DNA of 34,015 bases from Planctomycetota bacterium (lineage in GTDB: Bacteria; Planctomycetota; PUPC01; JACPCR01). The first letter of the stretch is position 1. The number at the start of each line of letters is the position of its first letter. Both the position numbers and the translations under genes were made by a program. Under the pieces are notes generated by a model. It was given only the letters and a program-made list of their open reading frames with translations. It ran no database searches and was not told where the DNA came from. Of this stretch, positions 1 through 8,700 are shown in pieces. The DNA lies in assembly GCA_030740295.1 (NCBI GenBank), contig JASLXP010000300.1, positions 1 to 34,015 of the forward strand. Reading direction: 5' to 3'.

Positions 1-33
1 CCGGCGGGCTGGGAAGTAATGAAGGACTACCAA

Positions 34-91
34 AGGGGCAACGCCCCGACCATTTGCAGCACTCTGGGCAAATGGACGGGGCGTTGCCCCT
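34..91. repeat. Long REP-like hairpin
   Basis: Bases 34-57 are the reverse complement of 68-91 except for one mismatched pair (49/76), giving about 24 bp of stem around a 10-nt loop. The outer arms carry a GGGGC...GCCCC core that recurs at 146-158 and at the far end of the window. It lies in non-coding sequence before the first gene. Such GC-rich imperfect palindromes are typical of REP/BIME-type intergenic repeats. No REP-associated transposase is present in the window. Confidence 0.75.
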
Positions 92-108
92 GAATGGCAA
101 TCCTTCTC

Positions 109-160
109 TAAACCCAGCCCGTTGGGCTGGGCTAGGCAAACGACCGGGGCTTCGCCCCTG
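109..160 (+). repeat. REP-like repeat, left copy of a terminal inverted pair
   Basis: Two palindromes stand in series: CCCAGCCC/GGGCTGGG at 113-131 and GGGGC-TTC-GCCCC at 146-158, joined by a CTAGGCAAAC spacer. The reverse complement of 33891-33943 matches this segment almost base for base, with small differences in the spacer and the second loop. The two copies therefore face each other across about 33.7 kb. The sequence from 161 to 263 shows nothing recognisable. Confidence 0.8.
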
Positions 161-263
161 AACAAGAGGACTCCCATTTCTTAGATCCGTAAAGACTCTC
201 CCGTCTTGACCTACTGGTCGACCTTTCCGTGCATAGACGGGAACCTTCATATAGAAACGGGGC

Positions 264-758
264 ATGGAAGTCGAGGAACAAATAGTGAGGTCAGATGACT
301 GTGACTCAGTTCAGTCTCTTTTCGGCGGCATCTTCAGGTGGGGTCTGGAGGACTGGATGTTCACCAGTGTCTCCTTCAGCCTCTGCATTGGTCTCTTCAT
401 GCTGATGTTCTCACCCGCTGAGGGCCAGGAGGTCAATCAGTGTCTGGTCTTCTCAACGGCCGCCAGCTTTCTGATCACCGTGTGCGGCGCAGATTGGGTG
501 CAGTCGCTGAAAATCCCAGGCATACGGGAGACATCTGAAAGACTATTGCTTCGATGCACTGGGATGATCTTCGGCCCAATTATGGACCTCGTCATTTTTG
601 GTTCTGGATTCTTCGCATGCGCAGTCTTCTTCTCCTTCATTGCCCAGATCAGCGGAGTCCTGGTAATCCTGACTTTGCCATTGACATTCTTCGTGGGGAC
701 GATGTGCCACTGCGTCCGCAACGACCTCATGAAAGCCTGCCGCCGGCCTCCGGGATGA
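264..758 (+). CDS. Hypothetical multi-pass membrane protein
   Basis: I do not recognise the family. The 164-residue product has about four hydrophobic segments: near residues 33-50, 62-78, and two close together between about 105 and 148. The C-terminus is short and basic. The N-terminal 25 residues are acidic. No catalytic motif is evident. The ATG at 264 is the first in frame, and only a weak purine stretch (AAACGGGG) precedes it. The next gene starts about 165 bp downstream on the same strand, and no terminator is obvious between them, so co-transcription is possible but unproven. An integral inner-membrane location is inferred from composition only. Confidence 0.55.
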   Translation: MEVEEQIVRSDDCDSVQSLFGGIFRWGLEDWMFTSVSFSLCIGLFMLMFSPAEGQEVNQCLVFSTAASFLITVCGADWVQSLKIPGIRETSERLLLRCTGMIFGPIMDLVIFGSGFFACAVFFSFIAQISGVLVILTLPLTFFVGTMCHCVRNDLMKACRRPPG

Positions 759-923
759 GTTTTCGCGTGAATGAGTTGCCCGCCGCAATTAGCAGGCAGG
801 AGGATTCTCTCGTTGCCGTCTTATCCCATCGCGTTGCGCCGGGGCCACGATAGACTGCTCATCAATCATACTCATCCCTTCATTTCGATTGCGAGACGCG
901 GTCACACACGCCATTCTTCGCGA

Positions 924-2144
924 ATGAGTATGAATGGATTCAGTGCGATTGTCCTTGGGCCGGAATTCGGTAACGGTTCGTCCGATCTCCTCACACGCTC
1001 CATTGGCGGCGTCCCACTCCTGCTCCGCACATTTCTGGCGCTCCAGCGAGGCGGCTGCGTGCACATCATCTATGTGGACGATGAGCCTGACGAGGGCCTC
1101 AAGGCTCTGCAAGAGGATAAGCGTGTCCAGACCAGGATTGAATGGCTCGCGGCTGATGAAGTGAAGGAGGCCGAACTGCAAGGGGGGGCGGTCGCAATTG
1201 TGCCGGCCAGCACCGTTTTCGATTACCAGATACTGCGCGAAATAGATGACGTTGCGGACGCGGATTGTCTGCAAATCAACGAATCTGGAATTCTGGTCTG
1301 CGGTTCCCGACGAGCTGCCGAGTTTTGCCAGAACCCCTCTGTGTCAGACTTGATGACCGGCGAAACCGGCGAATTTGCCACTGACCGTTACCTGCATCGA
1401 ATCCAATCCAATGACGACATCAAGCCGGCGATGCGGAAGATATATGAATCGCTCGCGGACAATGAGGGCGGGCTTGAAGGCTTCCTCGATCACGTCGTCA
1501 CCCGGCGTTTTTCGATACTGCTCACCCGGATGCTGATCCCGTTCCCCATCAGCCCGAATCTGATCACCTGTCTGAGTTTTCTGACCGGGCTGGTTGCGCT
1601 CTATTTCTTCTCGCTGCCTGGATACGTAAACAAAATCTGGGGTGCGGTGCTTCTGCATGTTGCAACCGTCATCGACCATTCCGATGGCGAGATTGCGCGA
1701 CTCAAGTTTCAGACCTCCCGATTTGGCGGCACCCTGGATCTCGTTCTTGACCAGATCATCTATACATTTCTGATGCTCGCGGTTGGCATCGGTGTGGCGT
1801 CGGATCTCGGACAGACCTATTTCTGGCTCGGAGTGGCGTGCGCGTTCGGGTCGTTCATGGGCTGCCTCTACACCACGGTTAACCAGCTCTTTGAAACGCG
1901 CATTCCAGCGCTGGTAGAGAGGCCGGAAGAAGAGGTCGTGAGATCGGAGTCCCGGTTCAGCAAGATGATCGAGACCTTCGGCACTCGTGAATTTGGCTAC
2001 TACCTTCTATTCGTCGCGCTGATTGATAAGCTGCACTGGCTGCTGTGGGTGTTTGCCTTCGGGGTCCAATTCTTCTGGATCATTTTGACCGTGCTCTATC
2101 TGACCGAACATCGTCAGAGCAGGAAGGCGGTGGCCGATGCGTGA
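924..2144 (+). CDS. Nucleotidyltransferase-like / CDP-alcohol phosphatidyltransferase fusion
   Basis: The C-terminal half is a CDP-alcohol phosphatidyltransferase, a membrane enzyme that moves a phospho-alcohol group from a CDP-activated donor to an acceptor alcohol. The family signature is complete: D251, D254, G255, A258, R259, G268, D272 and D276, counted from the 924 start, followed by several hydrophobic helices. Residues 1 to about 190 resemble a sugar-phosphate nucleotidyltransferase fold, but the usual glycine-rich nucleotide loop is poorly conserved. The arrangement recalls fused inositol-phosphate cytidylyltransferase/phosphatidyltransferase enzymes that make inositol-phosphate lipids or solutes; that specificity is inference. 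The frame stays open back to 771, but the segment before 924 is unlike the family. ATGs at 924 and 930 are both possible, and neither has a clear Shine-Dalgarno sequence. The stop codon overlaps the next gene by 8 bp, implying translational coupling. Confidence 0.8.
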   Translation: MSMNGFSAIVLGPEFGNGSSDLLTRSIGGVPLLLRTFLALQRGGCVHIIYVDDEPDEGLKALQEDKRVQTRIEWLAADEVKEAELQGGAVAIVPASTVFDYQILREIDDVADADCLQINESGILVCGSRRAAEFCQNPSVSDLMTGETGEFATDRYLHRIQSNDDIKPAMRKIYESLADNEGGLEGFLDHVVTRRFSILLTRMLIPFPISPNLITCLSFLTGLVALYFFSLPGYVNKIWGAVLLHVATVIDHSDGEIARLKFQTSRFGGTLDLVLDQIIYTFLMLAVGIGVASDLGQTYFWLGVACAFGSFMGCLYTTVNQLFETRIPALVERPEEEVVRSESRFSKMIETFGTREFGYYLLFVALIDKLHWLLWVFAFGVQFFWIILTVLYLTEHRQSRKAVADA

Positions 2145-3141
2145 ATCAAGTAGCAGAAGGGGGCAGGTGGTCCTTGTCCTCTTGCTTGGCCTTGTTGCTG
2201 TTGAGGCGCCAGCCGAGATCCCGGAGGAGCACACACAGGCGCTCGAGCAATTGTCGCCGGACGCTCATCGGTTTTCCCCAATACAAAGAGAGGTAACAGA
2301 TGAGATATCCGACAGACTTCGAAAGGCCACGGGAGTCGAGCTGAGGCCGGGCATGAAGATTTCAGGCTACGCCTGCCTCACCAGCTTTCCGCATCAGATG
2401 GCGCTGCATCTCACCTGGCCTGTCGGAAAACACAAGCCTTCCATGTGGCTGGGCATCGATCGCCGCTACTGGAGCATCACGGCAATCTCGGTCCTCGAGC
2501 CCGAAGAATTCTGGGAGGCGTCCGCGGAATTCCTGGTGCAGTTCGAGGGGCTCCGAATGACGGATGAAACATCGCTTTCTCTCGGCGTCCTGGCCAAAAA
2601 GGAGGCCAGGCAATACGCGCCTGGATCTTTGGAAGCGTTTCTCGAAAAGCAGAGCGAACTGATGAAGGCGATGGCCAGGCCCGAGACCGCCATCCTCGAT
2701 GCCATTGATGCCCGGGAGGGGAACATCAAACAACCAGTCGCAGATCTGCTGAAGCTGTGCGAGGGATATGATGCATTCATCAAGTCCTCGAAAGTTTCAG
2801 AAATCGAGGAAGAGGATCTTAGGTTCCTGATTGCCACTTCGGCCAAGCCCGTCGAGGCGATAGAGAAATTCCAGAAGGCAGCAGACCGCAAAGACTGGGA
2901 TGTGGTCGCCGAAGCGTACGAAAACGTGGGGCGTTCCTGCGATGCCTGTCACGCGTCCTATCAGTCGCGCATGTCCACGATGCGGAAGCTGCGGGGCGGC
3001 AGTTTCCCCGGCCACTTTTATGTTGGCCATGATTTGCGGACGGATGAATTCATCGGCCAGGCCGCCCAGCCCCTGGCCAACACGATCCGGGCAGGGCTCC
3101 TTCTGGCCAAATGGCTCTGGCCGAATCCAAAAGAGAAATGA
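2137..3141 (+). CDS. Exported cytochrome c'-like monohaem protein
   Basis: The 334-residue product starts with a signal peptide: a basic start, a leucine/valine-rich core around residues 10-22, and a likely cut after an alanine near residue 27. A haem-binding CxxCH motif sits late in the protein (C268, C271, H272). It is preceded by about 120 residues of predicted helix, as in the four-helix cytochrome c' fold, where the CxxCH lies near the C-terminus. Residues about 60-140 form an extra domain that I cannot assign. A periplasmic haem protein that binds small gas ligands or transfers electrons is the family expectation. The ATG overlaps the end of the phosphatidyltransferase gene by 8 bp, so the two are probably translated together. 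The functional link between them is not obvious. Confidence 0.7.
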   Translation: MRESSSRRGQVVLVLLLGLVAVEAPAEIPEEHTQALEQLSPDAHRFSPIQREVTDEISDRLRKATGVELRPGMKISGYACLTSFPHQMALHLTWPVGKHKPSMWLGIDRRYWSITAISVLEPEEFWEASAEFLVQFEGLRMTDETSLSLGVLAKKEARQYAPGSLEAFLEKQSELMKAMARPETAILDAIDAREGNIKQPVADLLKLCEGYDAFIKSSKVSEIEEEDLRFLIATSAKPVEAIEKFQKAADRKDWDVVAEAYENVGRSCDACHASYQSRMSTMRKLRGGSFPGHFYVGHDLRTDEFIGQAAQPLANTIRAGLLLAKWLWPNPKEK

Positions 3142-3205
3142 GTGGGCCAGGTTCCTACCAGGCCATGCAGTGGAGGTTTCCCGACAGGTTTAAAACTCGC
3201 GCCAC

Positions 3206-3239
3206 AAAAAAACGCCGTGCCCCAGAGAGGGACACGGCG
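3206..3239 (-). terminator. Rho-independent terminator (minus strand)
   Basis: Bases 3213-3223 pair with 3229-3239 around a 5-nt loop. On the minus strand the single imperfect pair becomes a G-U wobble, so the RNA stem is 11 bp without a break. It is followed by seven U residues (the A-run at 3206-3212). The direction fits the small minus-strand gene that ends at 3270. It may also block read-through from the convergent cytochrome gene. Confidence 0.8.
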
Positions 3240-3269
3240 AATCGGGAACCGGAGTCCGGTCTGGGCGAC

Positions 3270-3626
3270 CTAGCAGACCGGAATCAGTCGGGTCGTTTCT
3301 TTTGAGAAGGCGTGGCGGGTATCGGTGAAATCAACATTCATGATGATGCGCTCTGCCGGCACTTCGATGGTGTCGGAGGCAATTGCCTTTGCGTATCTGG
3401 TTTCGGCCAGATGCCAGGCGGCGGTGCCCACCGAGTAGATAATGAACGGCAGAATCATGCAGAGCATTGTTAGGTCTCCGGCCACACTGTTGCCGAGCAC
3501 ATGGGCGACGCTCCAGGCGCTGAAGAGCGCCGGAATGCCGAGGCAGGTTGCCACTCTGAGCCAGATGAAACGTGCCTTGCCGGCTTCTCTGATTTCGCAC
3601 CATTTGTTTTTATCTGAGGTATTCAT
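3270..3626 (-). CDS. Small two-helix membrane protein, unknown family
   Basis: The product is 118 residues with a hydrophilic N-terminus and two hydrophobic segments, roughly residues 20-42 and 52-75. The C-terminal tail of about 40 residues is soluble. I do not recognise the family. The frame extends upstream to 3671, but the ATG at 3626 is chosen because a strong AAAGGAG lies six bases before it. The gene is monocistronic: a good terminator follows it, and the neighbour upstream is divergent. The sequence gives no evidence of function. Confidence 0.65.
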   Translation of the reverse strand: MNTSDKNKWCEIREAGKARFIWLRVATCLGIPALFSAWSVAHVLGNSVAGDLTMLCMILPFIIYSVGTAAWHLAETRYAKAIASDTIEVPAERIIMNVDFTDTRHAFSKETTRLIPVC

Positions 3627-3632
3627 CGTGTT

Positions 3633-3639
3633 CTCCTTT
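3633..3639 (-). promoter_or_regulatory. Strong Shine-Dalgarno fixing the start at 3626
   Basis: The minus strand reads AAAGGAG, six bases before the ATG whose first base is 3626. The upstream in-frame ATG at 3671 lacks a comparable site. Confidence 0.75.
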
Positions 3640-3963
3640 GTGAGTGGGTGTCGTGCATTCATGCCAGACATAACTCAACGGCCGTTCCAACATTGGCAAG
3701 AAGTTGGAGGGCTCCGAAAGTTTTCCATGGCCGCCGACTAACTCTTTTCCAGAAACGACTTAATCTTGGCCCTGAAAGTGTGCGCTCAGGACCTGCCTGG
3801 ATATTCCGTGCCGAAGGCCGCGAAAAGCTCAGTCGTGTGGGAGCCCGCTACACGGGCCGCGTGGAGGTTGCCTACACAATCACCAGTCGATGCCGGCCAA
3901 TGACTCTCCCACTTGCCTGAGGTCCATCCGTTTAACCTCTTCATGGCGAAACCTCTCAGAATT

Positions 3964-4003
3964 GTTTACACAGACCCGCCTGTTTTCTGTGAGCACTGTA
4001 AAC
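3964..4003. promoter_or_regulatory. Possible operator: spaced inverted repeat GTTTACA...TGTAAAC
   Basis: GTTTACA at 3964-3970 is the exact inverse of TGTAAAC at 3997-4003. A nested CACAG/CTGTG pair sits inside it (3969-3973 and 3987-3991). The element ends eight bases before the ATG of the amidotransferase gene, where a repressor would block transcription or initiation. No regulator for it is encoded nearby. The rest of 3627-4010 shows only a 10-bp palindrome (AACGGCCGTT, 3677-3686) and no convincing gene. Confidence 0.3.
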
Positions 4004-4010
4004 GCGAATC

Positions 4011-4711
4011 ATGCGAAAGGTCCATGTCATCCAGCACGTCGAGATTGAGCCGCTGGGTATCATCAGCGACGTCCTCGAAAGGAAAAATATCCAGGCAGAA
4101 CATACCCACGTTTATCGTGGCGATACGGTGCCGACAAACCTGGATAGTGCCGGCGCATTGATACTTATGGGCGGTCCGATGGGCGCGAATGATTTCGCTA
4201 AGTACCCGACTCTGTTAGACGAACTCCGCCTCATTGGTGTCGCTTTGGAAAGGGGACTGCCCCTGCTGGGATCTGCCTCGGCAGCCAGCTCATCGCGACC
4301 GCCCTGGGTGAATCGATCTATCCGGGTGAGAAGAAAGAGATCGGCTGGCATCAGGTTACTCCGTCGGACGAAGCAGCGAACGATCCCTTGATGAACAATC
4401 TTCGCGAGCCGTTTGCCGGACTGCATTGGCACGGCGACATCTTCGATCTGCCGGCCGATGCGAAGCTGCTCGCATCCTCTGCCCAGACCGAATGCCAGGC
4501 CTTCCGATACGAAGAAAATGTCTACGGCTTCCTCTTCCACATGGAGATTACCGAGCCGATGATTGCCGACTGGACGCACCATTTTGCCGATGAAGTCGAA
4601 GAAACCGGCCAGACCTCAGATGAGATCAGATCACAATCGCGGGATTTACTGCCGCAACTTCATGAGCATGGGCGCCAGGTATTCGAACGATGGGCGGAGC
4701 TTATTCAATGA
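4011..4711 (+). pseudogene. Class I glutamine amidotransferase, frameshifted at the catalytic cysteine
   Basis: Two overlapping frames (4011-4391 and 4388-4711) together make one type 1 glutamine amidotransferase of the GMP-synthase-like stand-alone kind. The first part carries the MGGPMGAND strand and ends at the nucleophile elbow. Restoring one G at about 4270/4271 regenerates the expected GICLGSQ elbow, with its nucleophilic cysteine, and reads on into the second frame. The second frame keeps the C-terminal histidine-glutamate pair (HME). The repaired gene is 702 nt, or 233 residues, a normal length. As written, translation leaves the frame just before the catalytic Cys and ends at 4391, so no active enzyme is made. 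The lost base lies in a GGG run, so a sequencing error remains possible. The second frame could in principle start at ATG 4391, but it would lack the cysteine. Confidence 0.85.
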
Positions 4712-4834
4712 CGGGCAGTTTCTGGCAAGCGCTCTGTATCCCGTCTTCGCCATAATCTTCACTCTTCTGTTCTGCTGAATCGAGGATGGCAGAGACTGAG
4801 ACAGAGGGAGAAGAGACCTGATTTCACAATCGCA

Positions 4835-5683
4835 ATGTTTCACAAAGCATTCCTGATAATCCTCCTCACCAGCCTTACTTGCCTTCAAGGCGAGGTGATA
4901 GACCTGCCCGAAGAGATCGTGGTAGACAAAGACCATCCTCAGCCCAAGTGGATTGGGGACCGCCGGATTGGATTGCTCCTGAAGACCTTGCCAGCAGGTT
5001 ACAAAGTAAAGGTCGGTGTAAAGACCCGCTGGTGGGATCAGAGCCCGACGGGACTGATGTCCTACGCGCTGGTCATGACGCCTTTGAATCTCGCAGACAG
5101 ACCGGACGGCACCGAAATCCACCACTGGAACTGGTATCAAGGCCCTTCACGCACTGTCGAGTATAAAGATGGTCTGAAACATGGGATGGAAAAGGAATAT
5201 GCCCGCGCCCAGAAATTCGACGAGAAGCTCCGCCGTACCGTGCATCTCAATGTCCCTGTTACAGAGATACCGTGGGTGAAAGGAAAGATTCACGGCACGA
5301 AACGCATCCTTCATCCCAACGGAAAACTTCGCAGCGAGATTCAGTATGAGCAAGGCATCCCCAAGGGGGTGAGCCGCACTTTTGATGACAAGGGCAATCT
5401 GACAAAGGTGATCCCATACGCCGAGGGCAAGATGCACGGCGAGGTAAAAGACTTTTGGCCCAAGGGCAAACTGAAACGCCTCGTGCAATACAACAGAGGC
5501 AAAGTCGAAGGGCAGGCCAGCGAGTATTACATGAGCGGCCAGGTAAAGTGGGAACGCCCTTTCAGGAACAACCTCCAGCACGGAGTCGAAAAACACTTCG
5601 AAGCGGACGGCAAACTTCAAAGGGTTAAGTATTGGATCGAAGGTGAAGAAGTTTCAAAGACCAGGTATAGGGCGCTAAAGTAA
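4835..5683 (+). CDS. Exported MORN_2-repeat protein
   Basis: The 282-residue product has an N-terminal signal peptide (hydrophobic residues 5-17, likely cut near residue 19). A cysteine at residue 16 follows a threonine, so it is a poor lipobox. From about residue 110 to the end there are some six degenerate MORN_2 units with the pattern G-x-x-x-G-x-x-x-x-(Y/F)...G-(K/Q)-(L/V). These variants are common in secreted bacterial proteins, often labelled YwqK-like, and their biochemical role is generally unknown. A conserved-looking tryptophan-rich stretch precedes the repeats (residues about 66-105). No strong Shine-Dalgarno sequence is seen: a purine-rich GAGGGAGAAG lies about 25 bases upstream. 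The short gap of 4712-4834 holds nothing else recognisable. Confidence 0.7.
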   Translation: MFHKAFLIILLTSLTCLQGEVIDLPEEIVVDKDHPQPKWIGDRRIGLLLKTLPAGYKVKVGVKTRWWDQSPTGLMSYALVMTPLNLADRPDGTEIHHWNWYQGPSRTVEYKDGLKHGMEKEYARAQKFDEKLRRTVHLNVPVTEIPWVKGKIHGTKRILHPNGKLRSEIQYEQGIPKGVSRTFDDKGNLTKVIPYAEGKMHGEVKDFWPKGKLKRLVQYNRGKVEGQASEYYMSGQVKWERPFRNNLQHGVEKHFEADGKLQRVKYWIEGEEVSKTRYRALK

Positions 5684-5785
5684 CGGGCTCTATTGTTGCG
5701 CCCACTTTAGGACTGGGGTAAATGCTCATCGTTGGGCAAGGAATTCCAGCTCCATTGGGCACATGAACAGGCTTCGGCATCCCAA

Positions 5786-8700
5786 ATGCATTTTCCAGAG
5801 ACCACACCAGCAGTCGTCCGCAAAGCCGTCAGAGGATTTGTTCGCCGTCGACGCCTGGTTCAAGCGGCTTCAGTCATCATGGTCGGCGGGAGCGTTTGCA
5901 TTGGTTTCTTTCTTCTGTTCGTCACCATAGATCGCCTGACGATCTGGCCGGTGAGCTGGCGGCTCTGGGGGCCCTGGCTCGGCATCCTTACCGCTGCCAT
6001 CTCGGTTGGGGTCACCGCGTATCATTTTTTCAGAAGGGAAGATCCGCTCGATGTAGCCATCCACCTCGATTCTCGCATCGAGGGCAGCAGAGACAGATGG
6101 TCGTCTTCGATCGATTTTGCGCAGCGCGACGCAACGGGCCTTCAGCTCGAACGAATACAAACGGCCCTTGAAGACACGGAGTCCACGACGAGCGCATCCA
6201 GCGCGCACAGAGTTATTCCGTTGCGGGGCCTGCTGCATTCTTCCGCTGCCTTCTACACAGTGCTCCTTGCCGCCGGCATCTGTTGCGTAAGCAGTTTCTT
6301 TGGGATGCCGTTGCTTTGGCTGCGATTCTGGCATCCGGAGGCAAACCTTCCCCGCGACAGCGTGATCCGGATCCAGATCGAAGGGGCAGACCAGACCCCG
6401 AGACTCACCAGACAGCCTCAGCATCTTTTCACATTGCCCGAGGGCGATGATTTCCATCTCCGGGTCAAGCTCTCTTCCCGCTCATCAGCCACAGACGCTC
6501 TTCCCGAACCGGCTCTCGATGTTTTCCAGCCCGGCGGCCAGACCAGCTCGATCGAATTCGCCCGCCACGGCCAGCATTGGGTGCTCACCCGGCCGGAGAC
6601 CAATGAGCCGATTACGTTTCGTATTCGGGCTGGCGATGCGCAGACCCAGATCTTTCGACTCGGCGTCGAACCGCGCATTCGGTTCAGCAAGTTTCTGCAC
6701 ACGATTCGATATCCCAAGTACGCCAGGCTGAAAGACGTCAAGGATGCACCCCTTGAAGGTGAACGCCTTAGCCTGCTCGAGGGCTCGCGGCTGGCTTTCG
6801 ATCTCGAATCCGACCTGCCAATTAAGACCATCCAGGCCATCTTCGAACTGCTGGAGGCAAAAGATGAAAGCGAGCAGATGTCGGGCAAGGAAAAGTGGAC
6901 CAACGAACACGCCATGTTGAACAAGGGCCAGAAAAAAGCCGCGCAACAGAAAGAACGCCCGCTCCGCATCAAGGTGCGTAAAGGGCATCTGGCAAGTTTT
7001 CGCATGAGAGTCGATCAGAGCGGCATCCTGCGTGTACGCGCGATGGGTGACAATGGCATCCCGGGAAGGGAGAGAGTCTGCGTTATCGAAGCCATCAAGG
7101 ATACGCCCCCGCGCATTGCAGTCTCCGGTATGCCCAGCGACACCTACATCATGCCCGGTGAAATCGTCGGATTTCATTACCGCGCCGAAGACGACCTCGC
7201 GGTCGCCGACATCATCATGGACTGGCGCACCGCGGGAAGTGCACGCACACACGACCTGGCCGGCGAGTTCTACATGAATTCAAAGCAGCTCGGTCAACGC
7301 ATCGTCACCGGCTCGGAGACCATCCAGCGGATGAGGTACCCCGTTTACGCCACCGCGCCATTCGAGATGAATCTCTTTGTAATCGATTCCAAAGGACAAG
7401 AGACCAGCTCTGAGAATTACCGCATCCATCTGCTTCGTGATTCCTTCGCCGCGCGCTTTGCCGCCGGCATGAAGTTCTTCAAGAAACTCGACTGGGCCGC
7501 CAACCACTATCGGATCCGGGTCAACCACATGGCCAACGACCTCAACATCATCAGAACCGTCGCCGGCAAGAAGAAGACCTGGCCCAAAGGACAGAAGAAA
7601 CTGCTCGATAATCTCAAGGACACTGCCAGCGGCATGCGACCCGAGCTTGGCCGCGAGCGGGCAGCACATTTCTACAGTGGCTGGCCACAACGCCTGCAGG
7701 ATTCCATCGCGCTGCTGCTGGCCGTTCATCGCTGCCTGGACACACCACACGTTTACTTCGATTTCGTCGACCAGATTCGGAAGACGAACGACCTGCCAGC
7801 CCTTATCAAGAGAATTCACGCCCGCATCGAGCAGCAGAAGAAACTCGGCGAGATCTGGAAGGGAGCCATTCTCGCCGAACAGAAACGCTTCCAAGGTGAA
7901 GCCCTACTGCAGAGGGTGCGTAATTTGAGGCAGCGCATCTCACGACTCGATGTCTTGAGATCGAGCAAAGCCGTGTACGAAGCGAACCTGAAGTTTTACG
8001 TCACCGAAGCGACCAAGATTCTGAATACTGCCAGAGGCATGGCCGACGTTTTTGGTGGTTCCTCCACCGCGCTGGCTTTACTCGAAAGCGCTCTCGGCAA
8101 ATCCAGCCCGGCCGAAATGCAGAAATCCCTCACGAACATCGAGCTGCTGCTCAGCAAGCACGCTCCGCCACTGACTCAGGTACTGGAGAATGTGCTCGAA
8201 CAAATGCGGCAGATTCGACCTGATCCATCAATTGCCGAGGAGCATCAGGGCCACAATGTCTCACACCGTTTGCAGGTGGGGGCAGTGGAAAGCCTGAGAT
8301 TCAGAAGCTCAGAATCGCAGACACGTCCTTTCAGCGATTATGAACTGGCTCGGCTCTCTTCACAGAAGCGCGTTACCGAAAATGCGCGCTGGTATTGGTT
8401 ACCTTCCCGCCCGGCCGAGGTCTGGCTGACCGCGCAGCATCTCCTGGAACGCGTACAGGCATTTCACCGCAATCAGCAGATGCATCGCTTCGTGCTGAAT
8501 CCAGAAGCGGCCGAAGACGTGACGGCCGAGATCCGTGAGGAGGCGCTCATCCTGAAAGGAATTCTTTCGCGCGCTTCTGCCCTGACCGAAACCGTGAGGG
8601 CACAGCTCAGCTCTGCCCTCGACCGATTGGTTCAACGCCCGGCAATCAACACTGATACCTTGGCATCGGCAGTTTCCGCTCTGCAGCCGGAAGGGATGAA

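Noticed and set aside
3648..3920. A 90-residue plus-strand open frame in the gap before the amidotransferase
   Set aside because: It overlaps the start region of the minus-strand gene, has no ribosome-binding site, and is arginine/proline-rich with no motif.
4388..4711. An independent 107-residue gene
   Set aside because: It is the C-terminal half of the frameshifted amidotransferase and joins the upstream frame when one base is restored.
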